Shown piece after piece: positions 40,581-50,701 of a DNA stretch of 64,000 nt. Origin of the DNA: Mesostigma viride (taxonomy: Eukaryota > Streptophyta > Mesostigmatophyceae > Mesostigmatales > Mesostigmataceae); NCBI GenBank assembly GCA_009746045.1, contig RPFO01001163.1, forward strand, positions 1 to 64,000, given 5' to 3'. The first letter of the stretch is position 1, and each line of letters opens with the position of its first letter. The translations under genes were made by a program, and so were the position numbers. The notes under the pieces were generated by a model. That model had not been told where the DNA came from, made no database searches, and saw nothing but the letters and a program-made list of their open reading frames with translations.

Positions 40581-41590
40581 CGGGTGTTGTCCGAAGGGGT
40601 TGTCTTGCTGGAATTGTTTGCTGGGATGGGAGGGGGGCTGGCTGGTTTTCTCGCTGCAGGCGGTACGTGTCATACGTTAATCGCCGTGGAGCCGTCTCCT
40701 ACAGCTCGGGCAGTGTACAGGCATCACTGTGCCCAGTTGTCTGCCCTGTATCCATCTCAGTTTCCTCCGTCTGCGTGGACAGATCCGTTTGGGGAGTGCC
40801 CTCAGGATATCCGTGCTATTGGGGAGGTTCATGTGCGAGGCCTTTTGAGGCAGGACCAGAGGATAGACTGACCTCGTCCTCGCGGGCTGGGAATGTCAAG
40901 GGTTGAGTCAGGCCGGCGTAGGACGCGGGCTTGCGGATCCTATGAGCGGGTTGTTTTGGGATCTGCTTCGAGTCCGACGTTGGACTCTTGCAGCAGCTGC
41001 AGGACCAGCCACTAGCGTATCTTTTTGAGAGCGTGGTGGCCGACGACAGCCTCAGGCTCACGAGGTAGTGAGGAAGGACTGGGCCCAGATCGTGGACATC
41101 TTAGGGGCACCCGTCACGTGCGACAATGCAGGATTGGGCGGGCTCACCCACAGGTACCGCGCATTCTGGACCAACCTTGCACTCACCACCACCATCCAGG
41201 CAGTGGTAGATGCGATCACACGACAGCATGACGGCATGCCCGTGGAGGTGGCGCTGCCACCACATTTGGTCATGCAGCGGGTAGACGTCGCCGATCGGCA
41301 CCCTTACGCGCCCTTCAATCACGTAGGTAAGCCTATGTGCGCTCTTCCCACCTTGGTTAGTTACCAGGGGTCATCGGCCTACAGGGACCGGGGCAAGGGT
41401 TTGGTATGGGACACCGGTACGGGTTTGTTGGTGCAGCCGCCCGCTGAGTTTCGTGAGGTTAGCATGGGGTTCCATGTGGGGGCGTCCGCCGCTGAGGGGG
41501 TTTTAGAGGCCACTAGGTGGTCTCTCGTTGGGCAAGCCATGTCAGCCTTCCAGGTTGGGTATGTTCTGCGGGCCGCAATGCAAGTGCGCC
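40581..41590 (+). pseudogene. C5 cytosine DNA methyltransferase domain inside the retrotransposon pol
   Basis: Motif I (LLELFAGMGGGLAGFLAAGG, AdoMet binding) is at 40605-40664. Motif IV (GWECQGLSQAGVGRGL) follows, with the catalytic Cys codon at 40894-40896, so it reads ECQ rather than the usual PCQ. Motif VI is YLFESVV, with the Glu codon at 41027-41029 and Ser in place of Asn. A motif VIII-like HRYRAFWTN lies near 41149. Motifs IX-X follow (MGFHVGASAAEGVLEA, then GQAMSAFQVGYVL) to about 41570. The order and spacing match the C5 methyltransferase fold. The frame shifts near 40870 and again near 41060, so this copy cannot make a full enzyme. It lies between protease and reverse transcriptase. 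Confidence 0.82.
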
Positions 41591-41929
41591 AGGGTGGGGG
41601 ATACATCCCCACACCGCCACCGCCTGTCAGTGCCCACGCGGCTGGTGTCCGGCCAACAGCATCCGGCGGCACTGGGTCGCCATGGAGATCGCGGCTGCTT
41701 CAAATATGGAGCGTTATCCTCATGACGTCCTTGTTGTCCAGCACGGTATTCGCTGGAGCGCCCACCCTGCAGCAATCGGTCGGTCGCGCAGTCCGTGCCA
41801 TTCAGCAGGTGAGCGTCACACCCGGTGTAGCCGCATTTTCCCTTTTTCACGATGCCGCTGTATGGGGCCTTGCCTCGACAGTAGAAGTGCCGCAGGCGCA
41901 GATCCTGCTGCCTCTCACATATGGGCCAT

Positions 41930-42342
41930 AGGTGAGCACCTCACCGCCGTGCAACGCAAGGCTATGGAGCACTGGTTGTATTCTGCACGCTCAGTTTTCG
42001 CTTTCAGCAGTGAAGAACTAGGGTGCTACAACGGGGGCTGCATGGGGGTCCCACTAGATACGGATCAGCCCTTATTCAGGCGGCAGCATAGGCTGAGCCC
42101 GACTGAGCTGGAATTCGTAGAATCATGCTAACTGTCGAGAGCTAGAGGCAGCTGGGATCATCCGCGCTTCATCCTCCAGTTATGCAGCTGCCACGGTGGT
42201 TGCACCCAAGAAGGACACCATCACAGGCGAGTGGACAGGTATGCGCATGGCCACTGACCTGCGTCAGCTGAACGCGCACACTCCTGTTGATAGGTACCCC
42301 ATGCCTCGGGTCGATGATGTTTTGGATGAAATATCTCCCCAG
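41930..42342 (+). pseudogene. Gypsy reverse transcriptase, N-terminal fragment
   Basis: The pre-RT segment RRQHRLSPTELEFVESC leads into the RT entry AAGIIRASSSSYAAATVVAP, then MATDLRQLNAHTPVDRYPMP and RVDDVLDEI. These are typical Ty3/gypsy RT blocks. One stop or frameshift lies near 42130. The sequence is cut before the catalytic YxDD block by the LTR beginning at 42343. Confidence 0.82.
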
Positions 42343-42925
42343 TGTTACGTCCCAGCCCAGACACCTAACCTGAGCTACGTAGCGAAAGATCTACCATGCC
42401 GGAATTAGGAAGATTCAAGGTGGCCTAATGCAGATTGCGCTTCACGACTGGGGTCGTGAGATATCTGGCACCGCGACTTGATGCCAAGCACACTTATAAT
42501 GGCTAGCAAGACCAATTACAAATGAATAGTTGCCCCAGGTTTAATATGAAGGCGTCATCGCACTTTACATTCATCAAACCAAGAGAGGACGAGACTCTCG
42601 TCCTTGGACTAATTTAACCTAGGCCGGTGGCTGCGCAGATACAGCGCCGATCCTCTAGAGAATTCCAAATCATGCATTCCACGCAAGATCCCCGGGCCGA
42701 CGTCGACCCTCAACTACAGGATCCACGCATATAAGTACAGGCAAGATCTGAACTGGCGCGGCGCGACTGCATCGGCCCCTAGAAGGTCATACATGACGAC
42801 CTAGGACCAAAATAACTAGTCCAAATCACATGACTACCAAAGTCAATACAGACTAGAACAACAGGCCAAACTGCCTTAGTAATTTATTCCATTGTTGCGC
42901 CCGTTCAAAGGGCCGGGATGCAACA
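42343..42925 (-). repeat. 3' LTR of a second, minus-strand LTR retrotransposon (583 bp)
   Basis: It begins TGTTACGTCCC and ends GGGATGCAACA, so it has TG...CA ends and 11-base near-inverse termini. On the minus strand it is preceded by a polypurine tract (GCGGGGGGGGGAG). It interrupts the gypsy reverse transcriptase. The expected target duplication is CCCAG (42338-42342), but the other copy should lie right of the window. The partner 5' LTR was not found. Confidence 0.7.
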
Positions 42926-43138
42926 CTCCCCCCCCGCGGGGGTCGGTAGTCCCTACCGTACAAGAGATGGAAAAGAAACAAGTATGCTGCGCTACTATAA
43001 GAGTACTATGTCCCAACCCCGGTCCGCCCGCGGGTTAGTATTACCAATTCCTCTAGAGGTTGATACACAGGACCAACCCTGACGTAGTAGCATGAAACAG
43101 ATCATTCCGCTATCCGTCATATATCTCTCACAACCACC

Positions 43139-44036
43139 TTAACGACCGGTGGCACGCCGTTGTTGCTGGGCCGCAATAAGGACCTGACGACCCATTGGCG
43201 TCATAGTCCGAATCAGCCTACCGGGATACGAGCGCAGGTCCCTCTCGAAAGCCACCTGGTAGGGCGACACCTTCTGCCGGCCGAACTGAGAGAGCTCCAC
43301 CCACGTGCCCGGGGGCCACATAGCCAGGAATCCGGCGAGGTACTGGAGATGAGTGAACAACAAGGTCAGAGCCGATTTATCCGCCACGTACCCCACAACG
43401 ATGGGCACCAACGAAGTCCACCCCCATCTTGAACACAGCGGTGCGCACGTGATCATCATCATAGGTAGTCTTCAAGGTCCACGCAAAGTCTGGCGCCGTC
43501 TTGTCGAGGAAAGTGCGCCCGTCCACTGGAGCCACCTTAGGGGGCGCCACCGTGTGCCCTATCCCGTCCACATAGTACTTCCAGTCCCACCAATGTGCCG
43601 TGCCATACCGCACTATATGCCCCACGGTAAAAGGGAGGTGAGGACTGGACGGCTGCGGCAGCGGCACCGGCATCTGTGGTGAGAAGGTCATCTCCAGCTG
43701 CTCCCAGTATGCCCCGCGGTCCACGGCACACCAGGGTCCAGCTTGAAAAACCAAGGGCTCGGGCACATGCATTCCGGCGGGAGCTTGGAGCGGCGGTCCC
43801 ACGAAATGCAAACACAATTTCTCTGTACGCGGGCCCGGTCCCCCATACTTTGCCACCCTGCCCGCCTGAGTCCGCATGAAATCCCCCAGCGTCCATTCCT
43901 CATAAGAAAGCCCGGGGGCACGGGATGCAGCATCATAACCCACTGACGTGTCTACCGAATGGTCCGCTTGGCGACCCTGCTGGGCCATCAATTGGCGGAG
44001 GAGTTCTTGCTGATTCTGCACCGTCGCCACGAGCAC
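43139..44036 (-). pseudogene. Gag-like protein of the second LTR element, C-terminal part
   Basis: Two overlapping frames (44036-43377 and 43462-43139) read as one protein with a frameshift near 43420. The sequence is rich in Trp, Pro and His (for example YGTAHWWDWKYYVDGIGH). No zinc knuckle, protease or RT follows before the LTR, so the element may be non-autonomous or deleted. The open frame continues upstream across the copia insertion at 44054 into 51412-51606. The function is inferred from position only. Confidence 0.5.
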
Positions 44037-44054
44037 GTCGTAGGGTACTGTGGG

Positions 44055-44752
44055 TGTTTTCTTTTATGATCCTTCCTTGCAGATCACAGGTCAAGATCAA
44101 GGCTGAGGAAGTGAGAGACTGAGAGACAAAATGTTCACGCAGAAAATTGGCAGCTCGAGATGCCCTTGCTGCCTTTGTTCATTTCATGATATAGGCAATT
44201 AGGTGGCAAAGGTAGAACTGCCACATGTCAAGCAAGGGTTGCAACACTTCTAGATTCCTAGAATATTTGTTGTGTGATTACCAGATGGCATTTGCTGAAA
44301 TACAACGTAAGGAATGATTGCCATCTGTCAACATGCAAATAACCATCATATGGAACTGCCATCTGTCAATAAACTAAGCAATGTGCTCTAGGCATTCGCC
44401 ACATGTCCATGGAATAAAGTATCTAGAATCCTTGTCAGGAATCAAGAAACACTGACGTAAGATCTGACACAACAGTAGTCACTGTACCATGAATCTACCT
44501 CATGAACTAGCAACATGTTCAGGCCAGTTGGCATGCCAGTTGTCAGCACAATTGTCACGTGATATGCTGACACACTACTAGTCTACTTGGCAAGACCATA
44601 GTGCATATAACTTTGGAAGGCCGTATCTCAGCCATTCGTCGTCCAAATCGAGTAGGAAAAAGTGCTACAAGTCCAGCTATTAAATCTCTATCAAGCTGAC
44701 TATATACAAGCACAATGTGGGCAGGGCAGGTGGATACACTAATATCCAGACA
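44055..44752 (-). repeat. Copia 3' LTR (left copy)
   Basis: 698 bp. On the minus strand it is preceded by the polypurine tract CTAAGGGGGG (44753-44762). It differs from the right copy by about three substitutions and indels of 3, 1 and 3 bases. Confidence 0.92.
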
Positions 44753-44791
44753 CCCCCCTTAGTCCAATGACGTGCCCACTAACAGCTCAAG

Positions 44792-45350
44792 TCACACAGG
44801 AATGCAGGAGCGGTCCTCGAAGCAGCTCGAAGCGTGGTCGCGGAAGTGCCTCCCGCCAGTGAAGCAGAGACCGAGGCCGTGGGTTGCCAGCAGGTAGCGG
44901 ATGACCCGCTTGGCAGCCTGCATATCACCTAGCGTGGGTGATTGCATCTGTTGCGCCAGGCGGTTGACAGCGAATGCCACGTCTGGCCGCGTCCATGTGG
45001 TGACGTAGATGAGCGCCCCCACTATTTGCTGGAACACCTCCCGTTGCGATTGGTCACACTGTCCCCCCTCGCTCAACACGGCACCCGGGACAACCGGGGT
45101 GGGAACACCACGACTCTCACCTAGCCCAAAGCGGGCAGCAATTTCTATGATGTAGGGAGACTGGTGCAGGGCAAGGGAACGGGTGACGCTGTCAATAGAA
45201 AGACACACACCTAGAAACAAGGAAGGGTGGTCCGATTCTGACAGCTGAAAACGTGTATACCAAGGCGAGAAACCCAGGCGGCTACCCAAGGGGCAGAGGG
45301 GCTGGCAACGATCATGTCATCAACATGTACAAACACAATCGGATTTCATT
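44792..45350 (-). pseudogene. Copia reverse transcriptase, C-terminal part with VDD motif
   Basis: Minus-strand codons near 45330-45300 read VFVHVDDMIVA, the catalytic Asp pair of copia RT. After a frameshift near 45285, the thumb and connection region follows (LGVCLSIDSVTRSLALHQSP, then VGALIYVTTWTRPDVAFAVN). The frame ends at a stop after LGLCFTGG, where RNase H should begin, so RNase H has been lost. Confidence 0.8.
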
Positions 45351-47334
45351 GAAAAGAGTTTCTCGAAGTGAGGCGGGGAATAAGGCCGCTCACGGGAGCC
45401 GCCTGGATGGTCGGCTGAACCGGGCGGGTTTGGCAGATGTAACCGGATTTGGCTAATGGCTGGCGACCTGGAATTGTTAGTAGGGGCAGTGGCCCTATTG
45501 TGCTACAATCTCGAGACAATCTTATGCTTAAAGTTTGACAGGGCCGGGTTTGTTGAACCGGTTTGTTGAATGATAATTAGAACCTTTCGGAAAGGGTATT
45601 TGATTGGTTGTTGTTTTTGTGGTACGGTAGGTGTCGCTACATTCTCAGGTTGGCGTGTTAAGTTAAGCTCGGTTGCTGATGTCAGCCCCGTGCTAGGGCA
45701 GTTTGACTACTTTGGCGGCGTAGTGACATTGTTGTGGTCTTTTTTCTTGTAAACGTTGGCTGAGCGCCGGCGGCTGAGGCTATGGCGGTACAAGAAGTGC
45801 CTCACCAGCCTTGCGCTCAGCATGGGTGCGGGGCTAAAATTTGTTAACCAAATTTCCGGCATCCATGAACCCTGGCTGCTTAAGGCGGTTGGGATTCATG
45901 GCTGCCACTGGCCCGGAATTAATGTCCGGGTGATCGGGGTTTAAATGCGAAGCGGGGGCTGATGCATTATTTAATGGCTGGTTTGTTTGAAAGAAACGGC
46001 CAGCTGGCCGGGTTGGGCAAGGGCTAGCTTGCTTGATGGTTCCGTACCTGGGGATGCTTGCGCCTCGGGTTGGGCTGTCGGCAGGCTGGCCTGCCTTTGA
46101 GTTGTCTCGTACCTGGAAATGCTTGCATTCCGGGTTGGGCTTGGCTTGAGGGCCGCCGCGGCTCGGGGGGGTAAAAAATTTAAGTCACCGTTGTGGGACA
46201 CGGAGCCTCGGCGCAGGAGGCAAGGGCTGAAAACCAACTTGATTTCGTATTCAGTGGTATTTCCACTTTTTTGTACGGAAGGAGTGTTTATGTGCTCGGC
46301 ACTAGGTTGGTTGCTCTTCAAAAAAGTTGTAAACTGGGCGTCGGCTGGAATCAGCGGTGCCAGTCAGCAGCTTTTGCTTTGACTTTGTGTTCCGCGACAG
46401 CACCCCTTAGCGGACCAGAGAAGAGGTCGGCAACGAGGTCAGCGGGGGCCCCCGAGTGGGGTCAAAAATGCGAGCTGTGTCGATCGACAGTGCATGAATT
46501 TTTGTGCATTCACAGTCGCTGGGAATTAAATCTGTTTTCTGGCAACGGAGAGCGCCCATCGCGACAGGACAGCTTTTGACGGGAAAGGAAATGGTGCTTC
46601 TTTAGCGGACCGGAGGGCCAGGAAGGGGAGGTTGGGTAATCGCGAGCCATGCCTAAGGAGTTCTTAATAGCGGTTCTGTAACCGCTACCTGTCTGTATGC
46701 ATCTACTCATTGTTTTAACAAAGATGCTGGTGACTATGGTGAGCAAACGGGTGTATGAATCGGATTTTTTTGAAAAGAGTTTCTCGAAGTGAGGCGGGGA
46801 ATAAGGCCGCTCACGGGAGCCGCCTGGATGGTCGGCTGAACCGGGCGGGTTTGGCAGATGTAACCGGATTTGGCTAATGGCTGGCGACCTGGAATTGTTA
46901 GTAGGGGCAGTGGCCCTATTGTGCTACAATCTCGAAACAATCTTATGCTTAAAGTTTGACAGGGCCGGGTTTGTTGAACCGGTTTGTTGAATGATAATTA
47001 GAACCTTTCGTAAAGGGTATTTGATTGGTTGTTGTTTTTGTGGTACGGTAGGTGTCGCTACATTCTCAGGTTGGCGTGTTAAGTTAAGCTCGGTTGCTGA
47101 TGTCAGCCCCGTGCTAGGGCAGTTTGACTACTTTGGCGGCGTAGTGACATTGTTGTGGTCTTTTTTCTTGTCCCACCCACCCACCCTCTTTGGTGGCCTG
47201 GTCTGCGCGGGTAATCGCGAGCCATGCCTAAGGAGTTCTTAATAGCGGTTCTGTAACCGCTACCTGTCTGTATGCATCTACTTATTGTTTTAACAAAGAT
47301 GCTGGTGACTATGGTGAGCAAACGGGTGTATGAA
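45351..47334 (+). mobile_element. Non-autonomous split-direct-repeat element 2 (TOC1/PAT-DIRS type), inside copia RT
   Basis: A1 45351-45750 (400 bp), internal about 0.9 kb, B1 46635-46759 (125 bp), A2 46772-47171 (400 bp), B2 47209-47334 (126 bp). The copies are nearly identical. A starts GAAAAGAGTTT after a TCGGATTT stretch, very like element 1 (GAAAATAGTTT after TCGG). B ends GGTGAGCAAACGGGT, like element 1. The interior again carries a CGTACCTGGGGATGCTTGC motif near 46045 and a variant near 46110. No coding domain is seen. It separates the LYLYP and VDD parts of the copia RT. Confidence 0.78.
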
Positions 47335-48056
47335 AGCCCCTAGCACTGGGATAAAGGTAAAGACATGTGTCTGTAGCGCTAGGCACTGCACCATCCGACA
47401 CGAGATGAGAACGGAAGGTGCGATGCCAATTGCGCGGAGCCTGACGTGTGCCATACAGGCTGCGATGAAGCTTCCATACAAGAAGCTCGCCAGAGGCGTC
47501 ATACTCCTCATAGCCCAGGGGTGGACGTACATAGACATCCTCCTCTAAAGGAGCATACAAGAACGCAGTGCGGACGTCTAAATGATGCAGAGTATAGCCA
47601 TGCGTGACTGCAAAAGCAAGAGCCAAACGCACTGCACATGGAGGAACGAACAGTGGGGCTAAAGATGTCCTGAAAATCAACACCCTCCCGCTGGGCATAG
47701 CCCTTGCATACAAAACGTGCTTTCTCACGTCCATCCGACTTACGTGCATACACCCAACGGGAAGGAAGGGCCGAAGTGCCACGAGGAAGAGATGACCTAC
47801 TCACCAAAGAAGCCATCTCGCTATCCAAGGCGGACTGCCACGCAGGAAGAGAACGAGCTTGTTGCCAAGACTTAGGGACGTCCAGGTCGACACTAGTGGC
47901 ATATACATCCTCGACTACATCACGAATAGCAGCATAATTTGGGCAAAAACGGGCCCACTTAGGAGAAGCAAGACGTTGAGAAAAGGAGGTACGTCCAACC
48001 ATAGGCGCCATATGTGTCACTAGAGGGACAGTAGCCATCGCCAACATTTTCCTCAA
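47335..48056 (-). pseudogene. Copia reverse transcriptase, N-terminal part
   Basis: It begins SWQQARSLPAWQSALDSEM and RWVYARKSDGREKARFVCKG. After a frameshift near 47640 it continues HHLDVRTAFLYAPLEEDVYV (first catalytic Asp) and KLHRSLYGTRQAPRNWH. These are standard copia RT blocks. It is broken at 47334 by the split-repeat element. Confidence 0.88.
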
Positions 48057-48277
48057 TCGTTGCAGCAGCTATCACCGAATCCGCCCCTGCCTGGTTGCTG
48101 GGTGCTGAAGATGAAGGTCGCTGCAGTGCGTGGATGGCTTGCTGCAAAGCCGTTGCACTCGAAATTTGAGGCGCAGGCGCAGGCGAGGGCGCAGGAACTC
48201 CTGGCGCAACTTGGTTGCCGGCGTCCGGCACCGCATCAGAAATTTCAGAGTCAGGAGCAGCACCCGGACCAGGATGC

Positions 48278-49465
48278 TCAGCATTGCCACTGCCGTCTGC
48301 ACCGGTGACAGTGCCCATGCAGCTGTTGGCGAGCCTTGGCCCTGGTGACCGGACCATCAGGTACCGAGTCAGGCACAACAGCAGTGACAGGCGGCAGCAC
48401 TGCAGGCTCAGTGGGTGCAGGCGAAGGTACCCGCGCCACGCCAGATTCCGAGGCAGACTCAGGTGCCGGCAGCTGGAAGTTCACATCTGGACTCGCGACG
48501 TGCAGGGGAGCAGAATTTGCTCGCCAAGTCTCATCGAATGACACATGGAGCCTGCGAATAACGTCACGTGAGCCTGGGCGGAGAATCAGGTAAGCAGGCG
48601 ACTCCAAGTCATAGCCCACAAAGATTCCAGCCTGGGCTTTGTCCTTCAGCTTGCCACGTGGCCCTTCTACACGAAAGTAGGCAGGGCAGCCGAAAATGCG
48701 CAAGTGCGACAGGTCGGCATCAACGCCTTGAAAAAGGCGATGAGGGCTAGCAGAGTCTGCATTGGCCTCGCATGGCAGCCGATTGAGCAGGTAGACAGCA
48801 CACGCAAAGGCTAGGGCCCAGAAAGTCTTGGGCAGGGTAGCATAATGCAGCATGCACAGTGTCATTCCCATCGCCAAACCCCACATGCGTTCCGCAACTC
48901 CGTTTTGCTGCGGACAGAAGGGGCTGGAAAATTCTTGGTGAACTCGATGGCGAGCACAGAGGGAGCGGAAGTCCTCGGAAAGAAATACTGCGTCATTGTC
49001 GGTCCTTAGAAGCACAGAATCGTCGTAGTAGGGCCTGATATCCCTTGACAGCAGTCGGTCGACGTGCAGTGGCACCTCACTCTTCTGGCGCATAGGAAAA
49101 GACCAACGCCACCTTGTAGCGTCGTCAGTGATGCCCAGAATGTACTGGGAACCGCCCAGTGATGGCTGCATCGGCCCCATGATGTCGCCATGCAGCTTGG
49201 CACGAGGCACGGTCGAGCGTGGTGGCCCAGCAGCGAAGGAGCGTCGCCTAATCATGCCAGCAGGGCATGACGGGCAGCCTGGCGCACCTGGAGCCCGCAT
49301 GGTAATGTTCGATGCAGGTATGGCCGCCAGCTTGCGAATGCGCTCAGCACCTGCATGTCCAAGTCGCCAGTGCCACAATAGTGCAGCAGGGTTGTCTGTG
49401 GTGTGGTGGGCAGCAGGGGTAGTCACAGTCTGTGATTCTTGCAAACCGTAGACGTTGTTCTGCAC
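48278..49465 (-). CDS. Copia integrase region
   Basis: GAG-pre-integrase HHCC segment (HWRLGHAGAERIRKLA, then CPSC), followed by the integrase core: Asp in LHGDIMGP, Asp in LLRTDNDAVF and Glu in PQQNGVAERMWG give the DDE triad. A GIFVGYDLESPAYLIL block typical of copia follows. Integrase inserts the cDNA into the genome. The frame is offset from gag-protease near 49440, which copia does not normally use, so a mutation is likely. Confidence 0.9.
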   Translation of the reverse strand: MQNNVYGLQESQTVTTPAAHHTTDNPAALLWHWRLGHAGAERIRKLAAIPASNITMRAPGAPGCPSCPAGMIRRRSFAAGPPRSTVPRAKLHGDIMGPMQPSLGGSQYILGITDDATRWRWSFPMRQKSEVPLHVDRLLSRDIRPYYDDSVLLRTDNDAVFLSEDFRSLCARHRVHQEFSSPFCPQQNGVAERMWGLAMGMTLCMLHYATLPKTFWALAFACAVYLLNRLPCEANADSASPHRLFQGVDADLSHLRIFGCPAYFRVEGPRGKLKDKAQAGIFVGYDLESPAYLILRPGSRDVIRRLHVSFDETWRANSAPLHVASPDVNFQLPAPESASESGVARVPSPAPTEPAVLPPVTAVVPDSVPDGPVTRAKARQQLHGHCHRCRRQWQC

Positions 49466-50688
49466 CGTGATACGGTACCTTGCTGCCTGAAAAGCATGCC
49501 ACGTACGCCCTGCAGTAGGTTCACCTCGTGTCCCTGCTGATGCAGCTGGGCCACGGAAAGAAGCCTTGCACCCAGAGAGGGCACGTGCAGAGCATGAGGC
49601 AGATGCACCACCTTGTTGGCGACTCGTAGCTTGAGCGTCCCCGTCCCCACAGCATTCAGCCGGCCTCCGGAGCCCTGGATGGCCAGGTTGGTTGGCTGAA
49701 CCTTGATAAAGTCAGCCTCCTCAGGGCTCATGTGGCTGGATGCAGCAGAGTCCAGAGTCCAGAAAGGTACGCCCGGCACTAGGCGCGTAGTTGCAAACGT
49801 GTAGTCCACGAGAAGCTCAGGAGCCTCCACCGTGTTGTTCGCTGTCGCAGCCTGCTTCTTCTTCTGGTTCTTGCGCTTTGGCTTCTGCTGGCCCTTCTTC
49901 TTGCTGAGATGTGGGTACTTGGTATAGCACATCTCCTCCGCATGTCCTTCCTTTCCGCAGAATGTGCAAGTCGGCCTCCCCGGCTTGGTTGGTTGGCCTG
50001 TGCTGTATGCTTGGCCTTGGGCAGCTGCTGGCTCAGGCTTGACCGTGGTGGTGGAGCGCGTCCCCACAAGCAGGTCATCTGCTTCAAGCATGGCCTTCTT
50101 CACCTCCAGCAGTGACATGTCCTCATCGAACCTGGTTGAAACGAGGGCAGGCCTATACGCATCAGGTAAACCACCTTTCAGCACAGCGGCAAAATCATTG
50201 TCTGCCAACACCCCCCCCACATCCCTGTACTCACTCAGAAGCAGTTCTGAAGCGGTAAGATAGTCCATCATGGACTGGTTGGGCTGCTTGGTCAGCCTCA
50301 TTAGGGATGTCCTCAGGTCGTGCTTGTTGCTCTTGGTCAGTTTAGGCTGCTCAAACACCTCCACCAACTTAGCAAAAAGCAAACTGCCCTTTCTCTCACC
50401 AATGGTCTTTGCAATCTGGGCTGCTCTGCCAGTGAGGCACGCCAGCAAGGCTGTGTAAACAACCTTCTCTTGCTTGGATGTAGCCTCCTCAGGCTTGGTG
50501 ATGACCCCCTCCAGATCATAGGCCTCCAGGTGGGCTTGGAAAAGCTCCTTGGTCTCTCCCCATTTTGGCAGGGAAGAACCATCAAACTTGGGAATTGCCT
50601 TGGAACATGCTGGAATAAAAGAGAGGTACTTGTTTTCCAAAGCAGCAGCAGAAGCAGCAGCAGCCATGTTGTCAAAGAGAAGCCTCAC
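49423..50688 (-). CDS. gag: Copia gag and aspartic protease
   Basis: Likely start at the Met of MAAAASAAALENKYLS (about 50667); an in-frame Met is 7 codons upstream. It has a UBN2-type gag domain, a zinc knuckle CTFCGKEGHAEEMC (CX2CX4HX4C), a Lys-rich linker, and protease FWTLDSAASSHM with catalytic DSA. It ends after the LHVPSLGARLLSVAQLHQQG block that precedes integrase. Confidence 0.9.
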   Translation of the reverse strand: MRLLFDNMAAAASAAALENKYLSFIPACSKAIPKFDGSSLPKWGETKELFQAHLEAYDLEGVITKPEEATSKQEKVVYTALLACLTGRAAQIAKTIGERKGSLLFAKLVEVFEQPKLTKSNKHDLRTSLMRLTKQPNQSMMDYLTASELLLSEYRDVGGVLADNDFAAVLKGGLPDAYRPALVSTRFDEDMSLLEVKKAMLEADDLLVGTRSTTTVKPEPAAAQGQAYSTGQPTKPGRPTCTFCGKEGHAEEMCYTKYPHLSKKKGQQKPKRKNQKKKQAATANNTVEAPELLVDYTFATTRLVPGVPFWTLDSAASSHMSPEEADFIKVQPTNLAIQGSGGRLNAVGTGTLKLRVANKVVHLPHALHVPSLGARLLSVAQLHQQGHEVNLLQGVRGMLFRQQGTVSRCRTTSTVCKNHRL

Positions 50689-50689
50689 T

Positions 50690-50701
50690 CCTCCGATACC
50701 A
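50690..50701 (-). promoter_or_regulatory. Copia primer-binding site
   Basis: Immediately inside the 5' LTR the minus strand reads TGGTATCGGAGG. The plant copia consensus complementary to initiator Met-tRNA is TGGTATCAGAGC. The same 12 bases occur in the gag-only LTR element at 59899-59910. Confidence 0.75.

Larger units (their letters stand above)
36961..42342 (+). mobile_element. Ty3/gypsy-like retrotransposon carrying a cytosine methyltransferase, 5' part
   Basis: Order on the plus strand is gag with zinc knuckle, aspartic protease, C5 DNA methyltransferase, and the start of the reverse transcriptase. The reverse transcriptase stops at 42342, where another LTR element begins. No RNase H or integrase from this element is visible; its 3' half would lie beyond the nest, right of the window, or is lost. 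Several frameshifts and stops show that this copy is dead. The left boundary is set at the first codons of the gag-like frame and is approximate. Confidence 0.8.

Noticed and set aside
42640-42720. Cluster of restriction-site-like words (CTCTAGAG, GAATTC, CCCGGG, GTCGAC) suggesting cloning-vector contamination
   Set aside because: The order and spacing do not match a common polylinker, and the stretch lies inside a complete LTR with TG...CA ends.
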